Assembly (NCBI GenBank): GCA_019911785.1
Contig: JAIOJM010000009.1
Location: 1-31,705, forward strand
Source of the DNA: Sulfuricella sp.
GTDB taxonomy: Bacteria; Pseudomonadota; Gammaproteobacteria; Burkholderiales; Sulfuricellaceae
Direction: 5' to 3'
DNA length: 31,705 nt
Position numbers and translations under genes: made by a program. The notes beneath the pieces were generated by a model, which did not search any database, had not been told where the DNA came from, and saw only the letters and a program-made list of their open reading frames with translations. Below are positions 1 through 6,112 of this stretch, piece after piece (position 1 is the stretch's first letter; the number at the start of each line of letters is the position of its first letter).

Positions 1-9
1 GTAAACTCC

Positions 10-26
10 CGTTCAAATGATGAACG
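10..26 (+). promoter_or_regulatory. Inverted repeat upstream of EPS-associated MarR-type regulator, copy 1 (putative autoregulatory operator)
   Basis: CGTTCA and TGAACG face each other across 5 nt, and the right arm is followed at once by a TATAAA stretch (27-32) and the ATG at 35. The same element stands before the second regulator copy. A perfect 6-bp inverted repeat abutting an AT-rich -10-like box is typical of MarR-family autoregulation. No Shine-Dalgarno sequence is seen before the ATG, so a leaderless or very short-leader transcript is possible. Binding is inferred. Confidence 0.5.
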
Positions 27-34
27 TATAAAAA

Positions 35-373
35 ATGACAACCCAGGAACAAGCGCAACTGCGCATCCTCAACATCGTCACCACCGAACCCCGCCTCAAC
101 CAACGCCACTTGGCCGAGCGGCTGAGCGTCAGCCTGGGCAAGACCAACTACCTGCTCAAGGCCCTGCTCGAAAAAGGCCTGATCAAAGCCAACAACTTCC
201 GCCGCAACGACAACAAGCTCGCCTACCTCTACCTGCTCACTCCCGAAGGCGCCGCTGCCAAGCTCAGCCTCACCCGCGCCTACCTCGCCCGCAAGGAAGC
301 CGAATACCTCGCCCTGAAAAGCGAAATCGAAACCATGCGCGCCGAGCTGGCTGCACAGGAAGGGCAGGCATGA
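35..373 (+). CDS. MarR-family EPS-associated transcriptional regulator, copy 1
   Basis: A 112-residue protein with a winged-helix DNA-binding domain over about residues 8-70 (recognition-helix region LAERLSVSLGKTNYLLKAL, wing near NFRRNDNKLAYLYLLTPEG) and a C-terminal charged helix (about 75-108) that could form a coiled coil for dimerisation. Length and sequence fit the small MarR-type regulators found beside exopolysaccharide clusters. It is nearly identical to the copy at 2004-2342, upstream region included, so one block was duplicated. The stop overlaps (ATGA) the start of a 22-codon scar that was once an mntA gene. It probably controls the polysaccharide operon and itself through the inverted repeat at 10-26; the target is inferred. 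Confidence 0.85.
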   Translation: MTTQEQAQLRILNIVTTEPRLNQRHLAERLSVSLGKTNYLLKALLEKGLIKANNFRRNDNKLAYLYLLTPEGAAAKLSLTRAYLARKEAEYLALKSEIETMRAELAAQEGQA

Positions 374-438
374 CCCCGGTCCGCGGCATAGCCGCTCCCA
401 CGGAAATGATTTCTCTTGCAACCCATCAGTCCCGATAA
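370..438 (+). pseudogene. Deletion scar: 5' end of mntA joined to 3' end of hepT
   Basis: A 22-codon reading frame starts with an ATGA overlap to the regulator stop, exactly as the intact mntA does at 2339. Its first ~36 nt resemble the 5' end of that gene (both encode a VRG-containing start). From about 411 it switches to the sequence found at the 3' end of hepT (TTGCAACCCATCAG, also at 3153 and 9695). This is the expected product of an internal deletion that removed most of an mntA-hepT pair. It is not expected to be functional. Confidence 0.7.
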
Positions 439-446
439 CTGATCCC

Positions 447-555
447 ATGCACCACCTGTGCCAAATCCCTAGCACCGCCTGGCATCACGCCACCGTCACT
501 CGCGCCCGGCGCGAGCGAATGAACGGCCGCGTGCCTGTCGCAACCAATAACGAGA
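447..555 (+). pseudogene. 5' fragment resembling cysC (adenylyl-sulfate kinase), copy 1
   Basis: From the ATG at 447 the frame reads AWHHATVTRARRERMNG, which matches my recollection of the N-terminus of APS kinases (WHHATVTRARREALNGH, just before the P-loop segment). The P-loop and the rest of the gene are absent. The same ~110-nt fragment, again directly after a hepT 3' end, is found at 9725-9835, and a shorter piece at 3184-3218. The frame happens to run on into the downstream nucleotidyltransferase, but that gene has its own promoter-like sequence and start at 603. Identification rests on the short motif alone. Confidence 0.55.
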
Positions 556-588
556 ACAGTTGTTGTATAATCAAGAACAAATGTTCTC
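552..588 (+). promoter_or_regulatory. Promoter with AGAACA/TGTTCT operator before the first MNT-HEPN pair
   Basis: A consensus -10 box TATAAT lies at 566-571; no convincing -35 is seen at the right distance. Around it are a perfect inverted repeat AGAACA-AA-TGTTCT (574-587) and an extra half-site GAGAACA (552-558). The distance from the -10 to the ATG at 603 allows a leader of about 25 nt. An operator overlapping the transcription start fits autoregulation by the helix-turn-helix domain of the protein encoded just downstream; that is inference. Confidence 0.55.
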
Positions 589-602
589 ATAATTGGTGTG
601 AT

Positions 603-1181
603 ATGGAAGCTACAGCCGCTGTCCTGTTTGGCAAAACGCGTCAGGCCGTACTGGCACTACTCTTCGAACAGCCCGAGCAAGCCTATTACCTGCGCGAACT
701 CGCCAGGCAAACCGGGGTCAGTCCAGGCGCCCTGCAACACGAACTGGGGCAGCTACAAAAAGCCGATCTGGTCGAACGCAGCCAGGACGGCAACCGGGTC
801 ACCTACCGGGCCAACACGGCGCATCCCGTCTTTGCCGATTTGCAATCCATCGTGCGCAAAACCTGCGGCCTGCCGGCCCAAATCAAGGCCGCCCTTCAGC
901 CATTCGCCGCGAAAATCCGCTTTGCCGCCCTCTATGGCTCCTTAGCCAAAGGCGTCAATCACGCCCGCAGCGATGTCGACCTCCTGATCGTCGGCGACCT
1001 CAACCTCGAACAGGCGCTGGCCGCCATCGTTCCAGTTGAAGCGCGCATCGGTCGAGAAATCAGCGTCCGCATCTACAGCGCGGAAGACTTCCGCACGCGC
1101 CAGGAACAAGGCGAGCACTTCATCGGCAACGTGATGAGTGGCCCACTCATACCTCTGATCGGAACCCCGGATGACACTTGA
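603..1181 (+). CDS. HTH-nucleotidyltransferase fusion (MNT family; antitoxin partner of the downstream HEPN protein)
   Basis: A 192-residue protein. Residues ~8-70 form an ArsR/MarR-like winged helix (QAYYLRELARQTGVSPGALQHELGQL). Residues ~105-190 are a minimal nucleotidyltransferase domain with the active-site pattern GS-X10-DVD (G112 S113, D124, D126). I place the start at 603 because the promoter and operator at 552-588 lie inside any longer version, and the longer N-terminus is a cysC-like remnant. The stop overlaps the start of the HEPN gene by 11 nt, the layout of MNT/HEPN toxin-antitoxin pairs, in which the transferase nucleotidylates the HEPN partner. Whether this HTH-fused type acts in the same way is inferred. 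Confidence 0.75.
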   Translation: MEATAAVLFGKTRQAVLALLFEQPEQAYYLRELARQTGVSPGALQHELGQLQKADLVERSQDGNRVTYRANTAHPVFADLQSIVRKTCGLPAQIKAALQPFAAKIRFAALYGSLAKGVNHARSDVDLLIVGDLNLEQALAAIVPVEARIGREISVRIYSAEDFRTRQEQGEHFIGNVMSGPLIPLIGTPDDT

Positions 1182-1608
1182 AAACCTCATCGGCAAAGGG
1201 CTCCAGCGCGAACCCGCAAGCGCGGAAGAAATCCACCGCTTTCTGGCCAAGATCACCACCAAGCTGGCTGATGCCCAAAAAGAGACCATCAGCCTCGACA
1301 GCCGCTTCGACCTGGCCTACGAAGCGCTGCTGCAAATTGGCCTTGCCGCTTTGCGCGCCAACAACTTGCGACCGGACTCCCGTGGTGGCCACCACATTCT
1401 AGCGCTGCAAACCCTCAACACCAGCATCGGTTATCCACGCGAAAAGCTCAGATTGCTGGACGAATATCGGCGCCAGCGTGCAATCGGCCTATACGATGGT
1501 TCGTTCGTGCCAACCCAGGCCGAATTCGATGAACTGCTTGCCACAACAGTCGAACTCAAGGCATACCTTGACGCCTGGTTGAACAAACACCACCCGGAAC
1601 TAACATGA
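1171..1608 (+). CDS. HEPN-like protein, partner of the HTH-nucleotidyltransferase
   Basis: A 145-residue, all-helical protein overlapping the end of the nucleotidyltransferase gene. The layout RFDLAYEALLQIGLAAL...GGHHILALQTL and a C-terminal LDEYRRQRAIGLYD block resemble the HEPN-like proteins paired with HTH-MNT genes. The classical R-X4-6-H nuclease motif is not found in its usual late position. There is an earlier R-X6-H (RPDSRGGH) and a C-terminal R-rich segment ending in a tyrosine. It may therefore be a divergent toxin or a non-nuclease HEPN. It is GC-rich like its neighbour and probably co-translated with it. Confidence 0.6.
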   Translation: MTLENLIGKGLQREPASAEEIHRFLAKITTKLADAQKETISLDSRFDLAYEALLQIGLAALRANNLRPDSRGGHHILALQTLNTSIGYPREKLRLLDEYRRQRAIGLYDGSFVPTQAEFDELLATTVELKAYLDAWLNKHHPELT

Positions 1609-1969
1609 ACAAGCAACAGTCAGGTTCTGTCCCTGTCCGGCAAACCCTGTCCACAACCCGCCATCGTCATTGCGAGGCGCAGAGCAAATTGGACCCTAAT
1701 TTCTACCCCTGTAGGAGCGGCGCCCTCGCCGCGATCAGCCCGGATCAATTACCGTATCGGCCCCGATCAGCCACCGCAATCGGCCCGAGGGCGGGCCTCC
1801 TACAACACGACAACCACGCACCGGCGTCTCATCCCCCCGTAGGAGCGGCGCCCTCGCCGCGATCAACCCAGATCAATTACCGTATCGGTCTGGATCAGTC
1901 CTCAGTCCTCAGCACTGAATTTTCCTCATCCCTGTGCTCTACCCCCCTTGAACTCCACCTCCTACCCCG
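1609..1969. repeat. Intergenic repeat block with REP-like elements (no gene)
   Basis: Two direct copies of a ~60-nt element beginning GTAGGAGCGGCGCCCTCG occur at 1711-1770 and 1839-1898. An inverted, partly matching copy (CCCGAGGGCGGGCCTCCTAC) lies between them at 1785-1804. Alternating orientation with internal dyads is the arrangement of REP/BIME elements. A TCAGTCC heptamer run follows at 1894-1919, and AAATTGGACCCTAATTT sits at 1686-1702. A reading frame spans the block (1605-1973), but its composition is that of the repeats and I do not regard it as coding. Confidence 0.75.
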
Positions 1970-1978
1970 GTAAACTCC

Positions 1979-1995
1979 CGTTCAAATGATGAACG
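1979..1995 (+). promoter_or_regulatory. Inverted repeat upstream of EPS-associated regulator, copy 2
   Basis: Same CGTTCA-N5-TGAACG inverted repeat, followed by TATAAA, as at 10-26. It is part of a duplicated block in which 1970 onward repeats 1 onward with the same spacing to the ATG. Confidence 0.5.
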
Positions 1996-2003
1996 TATAA
2001 AAA

Positions 2004-2342
2004 ATGACAACCCAGGAACAAGCGCAACTGCGCATCCTCAATATCGTCACCACCGAACCCAGCCTCAACCAACGCCAGTTGGCCGAGCGGCTGAGCATCA
2101 GCCTGGGCAAGACCAACTACCTGCTCAAAGCCCTGCTCGAAAAAGGCCTGATCAAAGCCAACAACTTCCGCCGCAACGACAACAAGCTCGCTTACCTTTA
2201 CCTGCTCACCCCCGAAGGCGCCGCCGCCAAGTTAAGCCTCACCCGCGCCTACCTCGCCCGCAAGGAAGCCGAATACCTCGCTCTGAAAAGCGAAATCGAA
2301 ACCATGCGTATCGAATTGGCTGCACAGGAAGGGCAGGCATGA
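2004..2342 (+). CDS. MarR-family EPS-associated transcriptional regulator, copy 2
   Basis: 112 residues, differing from the copy at 35-373 at only a handful of positions (for example R20 to S, H25 to Q, and an A to I change near the C-terminus), with the same winged helix and C-terminal helix. The identical upstream region shows duplication of the whole transcription unit. Its stop overlaps the start of mntA (ATGA), so regulator and toxin-antitoxin genes are translationally coupled here. Whether both copies are needed, or one is on its way to decay like the fragment at 3219-3321, cannot be seen from the sequence. Confidence 0.85.
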   Translation: MTTQEQAQLRILNIVTTEPSLNQRQLAERLSISLGKTNYLLKALLEKGLIKANNFRRNDNKLAYLYLLTPEGAAAKLSLTRAYLARKEAEYLALKSEIETMRIELAAQEGQA

Positions 2343-2770
2343 GCACGGTCCGCGGCATGGCAGCCCACACGGAAAACCAAACCGAACAGCACGCCCTGGC
2401 TCGCCTTGCTCAAGTGCTTGCCAATACACCCGAAATTGCCTTTGCCATACTCATAGGCAGTCGCGCGAAGGAAACCTCCTGCGAAGAGAGTGACTGGGAT
2501 ATCGCCGTCCGGTGGAAAAGTGCCGACACCCCATTCGACCACCTCGGCCGGCATGAAACCTTGCGGCATCGCCTCGCGCAATGCCTGCAAATCCAGCAAG
2601 AAAAAATCGACCTGATCGACCTCTCAGCCGCCCGCCTCGCCATGAAAGCCGTAGTTGCCGAAGAGGGCAAGACACTGCAAATCAACGATCAGCTTGCCTG
2701 GGCCCACTTCCTGACCACCACCTGGCGTGAACTTGAAGACTACTACTGGGAACGCACATATGCGGCTTGA
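2339..2770 (+). CDS. mntA: MntA-type nucleotidyltransferase antitoxin
   Basis: A 143-residue minimal nucleotidyltransferase. The active site is visible as G40-S41, ten residues, then D52-W-D54 (GSRAKE...SDWDIAV). In the MntA/HepT family such an enzyme adds AMP units to a tyrosine of HepT and so neutralises its RNase activity. It overlaps the regulator upstream by 4 nt and hepT downstream by 11 nt, which is the standard pair layout. The first ten residues (around the VRG motif) are also present in the deletion scar at 370, so the array once held at least one more such pair. Confidence 0.85.
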   Translation: MSTVRGMAAHTENQTEQHALARLAQVLANTPEIAFAILIGSRAKETSCEESDWDIAVRWKSADTPFDHLGRHETLRHRLAQCLQIQQEKIDLIDLSAARLAMKAVVAEEGKTLQINDQLAWAHFLTTTWRELEDYYWERTYAA

Positions 2771-3179
2771 TCTCTACATGGCGGAAACCGCGCGCATCGC
2801 TCACGAACAGACTGCCATGCTCGACGAAGCCCGCCAGCGCATTCTTGCCGGCCAGTCGCTTAACCGTCTCGAGCAAGCCGGCATCCTGCATGCGCTGCAG
2901 GTGCTTGTTGAAAACGCCATAGGCAAGGCAAAACATACGATCAAAGCAAACAATGCGCCGGTGCCTGTCTCCGCATATGAAGCATTCTCCTCACTTGGAC
3001 AGCTCGGAAAACTAGGAGAATCCACCCTTGAGGAGTGGAATGCAATCATCGGACTGCGCAACCGGATTGTTCACGACTACATGAACGTCGATATGGCATT
3101 CGTTCTCGACCTTGTCCGCGATCAGCGCTATCGCATCGTCACCGAATTTCTCATGCAACCCATCAGCGCTGATGACTGA
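2760..3179 (+). CDS. hepT: HepT-type HEPN RNase toxin
   Basis: A 139-residue HEPN (DUF86-like) protein. I choose the ATG at 2760 over an upstream one at 2727 because the family starts this way and the 2727 version reads far into mntA. The diagnostic motif R100-X4-H105-X-Y107 (RNRIVHDY) is present: R and H form the RNase active site, and the tyrosine is the residue AMPylated by MntA in the characterised family. The last ~90 nt of the gene recur as a fragment at 9624-9721 and, shorter, at 411-438, so this 3' end has been copied around the locus. Confidence 0.85.
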   Translation: MRLDLYMAETARIAHEQTAMLDEARQRILAGQSLNRLEQAGILHALQVLVENAIGKAKHTIKANNAPVPVSAYEAFSSLGQLGKLGESTLEEWNAIIGLRNRIVHDYMNVDMAFVLDLVRDQRYRIVTEFLMQPISADD

Positions 3180-3183
3180 TCCC

Positions 3184-3218
3184 ATGCATAGCCTGCCCAG
3201 GCCACCAACTCCATCTGG
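3184..3218 (+). pseudogene. Short cysC-like 5' fragment, copy 2
   Basis: Directly after hepT, the sequence from the ATG at 3184 (CATAGCCTGCCCAGGCC...CATCTGGCA) follows the start of the cysC-like fragments at 447 and 9725. It is then cut at the CTGGCA position and joined to the 3' part of a regulator gene. Too short to encode anything on its own. Confidence 0.45.
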
Positions 3219-3321
3219 CACCCGCGCCTACCTCACCCGCAAGGAAGCCGAATACCTCGCCCTGAAAAGCGAAATCGAAACCATGCGTATCGAGTTGGCC
3301 GCACAGGAAGGGCAGGCATGA
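3219..3321 (+). pseudogene. 3' fragment of a third EPS-associated regulator gene
   Basis: The last 33 codons of the regulator (RAYLTRKEAEYLALKSEI to the stop) repeat 2240-2342 almost exactly, without the DNA-binding domain or promoter. It follows the hepT/cysC-like junction. It marks the border of a third module whose regulator was lost. Confidence 0.85.
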
Positions 3322-3593
3322 GCGCGCTTCGCTGCTCCGCATACAAAGACGCCATAGTCCCGGCCAATACTTCATGGTACTTGCCCGATCTGGGCGAATT
3401 CCGTGGAAAGCAGGAATGCTATACTCGCCAAAACACCGCTATGACAGAAAGACCTGCGTGCTCAACTTTCGATCGCTTTGCCGAAACGAGCCGACTTAAT
3501 GCCTTCAGCAAAAATAGTGGTCTGACACCTATTTTTTCCATAGGGACACGGGATGCCGACTTTGATGACATGTCTATGGTGAGAGGTTAATTC
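3322..3593. other. Remnant-filled spacer
   Basis: A small frame crosses this stretch (3318-3590), but its first part matches nothing I know. Two recognisable pieces are a palindrome around GTGGTCTGACACC flanked by A and T runs (3510-3537) and a fragment of a DUF5615 toxin gene at 3544-3587. A possible -10 (TATACT, 3420-3425) has no clear -35. Confidence 0.5.
3544..3587 (+). pseudogene. Fragment of a DUF5615 (PIN-like) toxin gene
   Basis: The reading TRDADFDDMSMVRG is the same as [14 protein letters not shown] in the intact gene at 8286-8624, and the DNA is nearly identical over about 40 nt. A TAA follows directly, and the next ATG (3594) starts a nucleotidyltransferase. The GAGAGG of this fragment is placed to act as the ribosome binding site of that gene. 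Confidence 0.8.
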
Positions 3594-3893
3594 ATGCGCT
3601 TGACTGAACTCCAGCGAACAATCATTCGCCAGACCGTATCCCGCATCGTTGGGCCGGATGCCCGTGTCATTCTGTTCGGCTCCAGGCTGGACGACAGCGC
3701 CCGTGGCGGTGACCTGGACCTACTTGTTGAAAGCGACGAGTTGCCAACCCTCATGCAACGATCCCGCATCAAGCTCGCGCTAGAGTCCTCCCTTGTCATG
3801 CCGGTAGATATCGTTGCCATTAAACGGGGTGCACAACCAACCGCATTCCAGCGTATCGCGCTTGCAACCGGCGCGCCCCTTGGAGGTACGTGA
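3594..3893 (+). CDS. MNT-family nucleotidyltransferase (antitoxin-type)
   Basis: A 99-residue minimal nucleotidyltransferase with G29-S30, nine residues, then D40-L-D42 (FGSRLDDSARGGDLDLLVE). The aspartates are the metal ligands of the fold. It ends 1 nt before the HEPN gene, so the two form the third MNT/HEPN pair of the array. The protein is not closely similar to the other two transferases here, so this pair was acquired separately rather than duplicated. Confidence 0.8.
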   Translation: MRLTELQRTIIRQTVSRIVGPDARVILFGSRLDDSARGGDLDLLVESDELPTLMQRSRIKLALESSLVMPVDIVAIKRGAQPTAFQRIALATGAPLGGT

Positions 3894-3894
3894 T

Positions 3895-4434
3895 ATGGTG
3901 GAAGACATCCTCGACGCGGAACGGCAATACCTCTCCCGTCTTCTCGAAGCCATTCAGCGCTGCGTGTATTTCCTCCATGCGTCCGACGGAAAAATTGCCT
4001 GGCCACTGGAAGAGGGCGCGCTTGCCGCCAGAAAGAAAGATGAAGAGTTGTTCGAGTCCCTATCCGCCATTAACGAACGTTTTGCAAAGTTGCAAGATAC
4101 TCTTGGCGCAGCAATGCGACACGCCTCCATGCTCATGGGCGAGCAGACCGACAACTTCCTGAAGGTGCTCGCCTTCCACGAAAAAACAGGGGTGATTGAC
4201 TCGGTTTCATCGTGGCAGTTGTGCCGCACCGCGCGCAACCTCGCCGCTCACGACTACGAAACCGAGTACGCCGAGATTGCAGAGCATTTCAACACCTTGC
4301 ACGACCTTCAGCCAATGCTCTACCAGGCATCTGGTCGCTTGCTCGCAAGCTGCGCTACCAGCCTCGGGGTTTATCCACCAAGTGAGGATTTCACCCAGGA
4401 GTTTTCTGGCATCGTGGGCGAGTTGAAAGAATGA
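3895..4434 (+). CDS. HepT-like HEPN protein
   Basis: A 179-residue helical protein starting at the ATG one nucleotide after the nucleotidyltransferase stop. The longer frame from 3814 would overlap that gene by 80 nt. R114-X4-H119-X-Y121 (RNLAAHDY) is the same R-X4-H-X-Y motif as in HepT, which argues for an RNase toxin controlled by modification of the tyrosine. The protein is longer than the hepT product at 2760 because of extra N-terminal helices. A partial copy of its motif region is found at 4527-4566. Confidence 0.75.
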   Translation: MVEDILDAERQYLSRLLEAIQRCVYFLHASDGKIAWPLEEGALAARKKDEELFESLSAINERFAKLQDTLGAAMRHASMLMGEQTDNFLKVLAFHEKTGVIDSVSSWQLCRTARNLAAHDYETEYAEIAEHFNTLHDLQPMLYQASGRLLASCATSLGVYPPSEDFTQEFSGIVGELKE

Positions 4435-4580
4435 ACGTCACGAAAGCCGCCATTTCCGTTTCCGCAAAAGAAATGGGGTCTGACCCCAATGGCACCAATA
4501 GTGAAAAATGCCCGCAGGTTACCGCTTGGCAACTTTGCCGCACCGCATGCAATCCTGCGGCACATGAGGTTTTTGCATGA
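4431..4580 (+). pseudogene. 49-codon remnant containing a HEPN 3' fragment, bridging HEPN and manC
   Basis: The frame starts with an ATGA overlap to the HEPN stop and ends with an ATGA overlap to the manC start. Its C-terminal part reads WQLCRTACNPAAHE, a decayed copy of WQLCRTARNLAAHD in the gene just upstream. It also contains the palindrome ATGGGGTCTGACCCCAAT (4472-4489). It looks like the tail of a deleted HEPN gene that kept translational coupling to manC. Confidence 0.6.
4472..4489. repeat. GGGGTCTGACCCC palindrome
   Basis: A near-perfect dyad, ATGGGGTCTGACCCCAAT. Related sequences stand at 3510-3537 and 9840-9862. Such GGGGTCTG(A/T)CCCC dyads with flanking A/T runs are common small repeats in proteobacteria and are often near REP-associated transposase genes; none is in this window. 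Confidence 0.5.
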
Positions 4581-6067
4581 AATTAATTCCAACCATACTT
4601 TGCGGTGGAGCAGGTTCTCGCCTCTGGCCGGTTTCCCGTGAACTGCATCCCAAACCCTTCATCCGCCTCGCGGATGGACAGAGCCTGCTGCAAAAAGCCT
4701 GGCTGCGCGGAGCCGTGTTGCCGGATGTCGTCGAGACACTGACCGTCACCAACCGCGAATTGTTCTTCAAAACCGAAGACGAATACCGCGAAGTGGCCGT
4801 TATCCCCGGCGCCAAAGATATAGTCAACCGCTTCATCCTCGAACCGTTTGGACGCAACACCGCACCCGCCATCGCCGCTGCCGCAATGCAAGTCGCCGCC
4901 ACGCATGGCGAAGATGCCTGCCTACTCGTGCTGGCTGCCGATCACCTGATCGCCGACCAAGCGGCATTCGCACTAGCCGTGACCAAAGCCATGCAATTGG
5001 CTGCCCAAGGCAAACTGGTCACCTTCGGCATCCAACCTGACATGCCCGAAACCGGCTACGGTTACATCGAGGCCGACCTTGATTCTCCTATGCCACTTGC
5101 CGGAGAGGGGCTAGGGGAGCGCGCAGGTTTTCCTGTTCTGCGCTTCGTCGAAAAACCCAACCTGGAAAAAGCACAGGAATACGTCGCATCCGGCCGCTAT
5201 TTATGGAACTCCGGCATGTTCTGCTTCCAGGCCGGCACCCTGCTGCGGGAGATGCAACAACACTGCCCGGCCATTCTGGCGACCACTCGCACCTGTCTGG
5301 AGCAATCCCGCAGCGCAGAAGGCAAAGGCTTCAGCCAGATCGACCTTGACGCAGCAACTTTCAAACTCGTCCCGGACGACTCCATCGACTATGCCGTCAT
5401 GGAAAAATCCGGCAACGTCGCCGTCGTGCCATGCAGCATCGGCTGGAGCGACATCGGCTCATGGACCGCGCTGGGCGACCTTACCGCACCCGATGCCCAA
5501 GGCAACCGCATCGAAGGCGAAGTCATCCTGCACGATGTCAGCAACTGCTACATCCAGAGCAACCAGCGCATCGTCGGCGCAGTGGGCATCAACGACCTCA
5601 TCGTCATCGACACGCCCGATGCCGTCCTGATCGCCGACCGCAGCCGCGCCCAGGACGTAAAACACCTATACGCACGCCTAAAGGCAGAAGGCCACGAAAC
5701 CTACCGCCTGCATTGCACCGTCCATCGCCCATGGGGCACTTACACCGTGCTGGAAGAAAGCAAAAATTTCAAGATCAAACGCATCGAAGTCAAACCCGGC
5801 GCCAGCCTCAGCCTGCAAATGCACCACCACCGCAGCGAACACTGGATCGTCGTCAGCGGCATGGCGCGCGTGGTAAATGGCCAACAAGAACTATTCGTCA
5901 ACACCAACGAATCCACCTATATCCCAGCTGGACACAAGCACCGCCTGGAAAACCCCGGCCTGCTCGATCTGGTGATGATCGAAGTGCAGAGCGGCGAATA
6001 TCTCGGGGAAGACGATATCGTGCGTTTTGATGATATATATGGCAGGACTGAGAAAAAGCAGGACTGA
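4577..6067 (+). CDS. manC: Mannose-1-phosphate guanylyltransferase / mannose-6-phosphate isomerase
   Basis: A 496-residue bifunctional enzyme of the type II PMI family supplying GDP-mannose. The N-terminal GTP:mannose-1-P transferase has the signature GGAGSRLWPVSRELHPKPF (residues 10-28), FGRNTAPAI, FVEKPN and WNSGMF. The C-terminal cupin isomerase begins near RPWGTYTVLEE and holds the metal-binding QMHHHRSEHW region. Residues ~169-183 (SPMPLAGEGLGERAG) are an unusual insertion encoded by a GC-rich repeat related to the one in the carbamoyltransferase gene. The normal family end is near DIYGR; the last residues and the stop codon (6065-6067) come from an antisense TCAGTCC repeat. It heads the sugar-nucleotide part of the operon. 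Confidence 0.95.
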   Translation: MKLIPTILCGGAGSRLWPVSRELHPKPFIRLADGQSLLQKAWLRGAVLPDVVETLTVTNRELFFKTEDEYREVAVIPGAKDIVNRFILEPFGRNTAPAIAAAAMQVAATHGEDACLLVLAADHLIADQAAFALAVTKAMQLAAQGKLVTFGIQPDMPETGYGYIEADLDSPMPLAGEGLGERAGFPVLRFVEKPNLEKAQEYVASGRYLWNSGMFCFQAGTLLREMQQHCPAILATTRTCLEQSRSAEGKGFSQIDLDAATFKLVPDDSIDYAVMEKSGNVAVVPCSIGWSDIGSWTALGDLTAPDAQGNRIEGEVILHDVSNCYIQSNQRIVGAVGINDLIVIDTPDAVLIADRSRAQDVKHLYARLKAEGHETYRLHCTVHRPWGTYTVLEESKNFKIKRIEVKPGASLSLQMHHHRSEHWIVVSGMARVVNGQQELFVNTNESTYIPAGHKHRLENPGLLDLVMIEVQSGEYLGEDDIVRFDDIYGRTEKKQD

Positions 6068-6110
6068 GACAAAAGCAGGACTGAGGACTGAGTGTAAAGG
6101 CGGGACTGGG
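6042..6110 (-). repeat. TCAGTCC heptamer repeat in antisense orientation (contains the manC stop)
   Basis: Repeated GGACTGA units (6045, 6061, 6078, 6085, with degenerate spacers AAAAAGCA between some) are the reverse complement of the heptamer found in gmd and fcl. In this orientation the repeat contains TGA, and one of these is the manC stop codon. Confidence 0.75.
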
Positions 6111-6112
6111 CA

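Noticed and set aside
447..602. Longer N-terminus for the HTH-nucleotidyltransferase
   Set aside because: The extra 52 codons cover a cysC-like remnant and the promoter/operator region; the start at 603 fits the family.
1711..1898. CRISPR-like array from the repeated ~60-nt units
   Set aside because: Only two direct copies with one inverted copy between them, no regular spacers and no cas genes; a REP/BIME pattern fits better.
1605..1973. 122-codon frame after the first HEPN gene
   Set aside because: It consists of REP-like elements and heptamer repeats; there is no protein-like pattern and no RBS.
3318..3590. 90-codon frame between regulator fragment and third TA pair as a gene
   Set aside because: It is composed of the regulator's flank, a palindrome and a toxin fragment in series.
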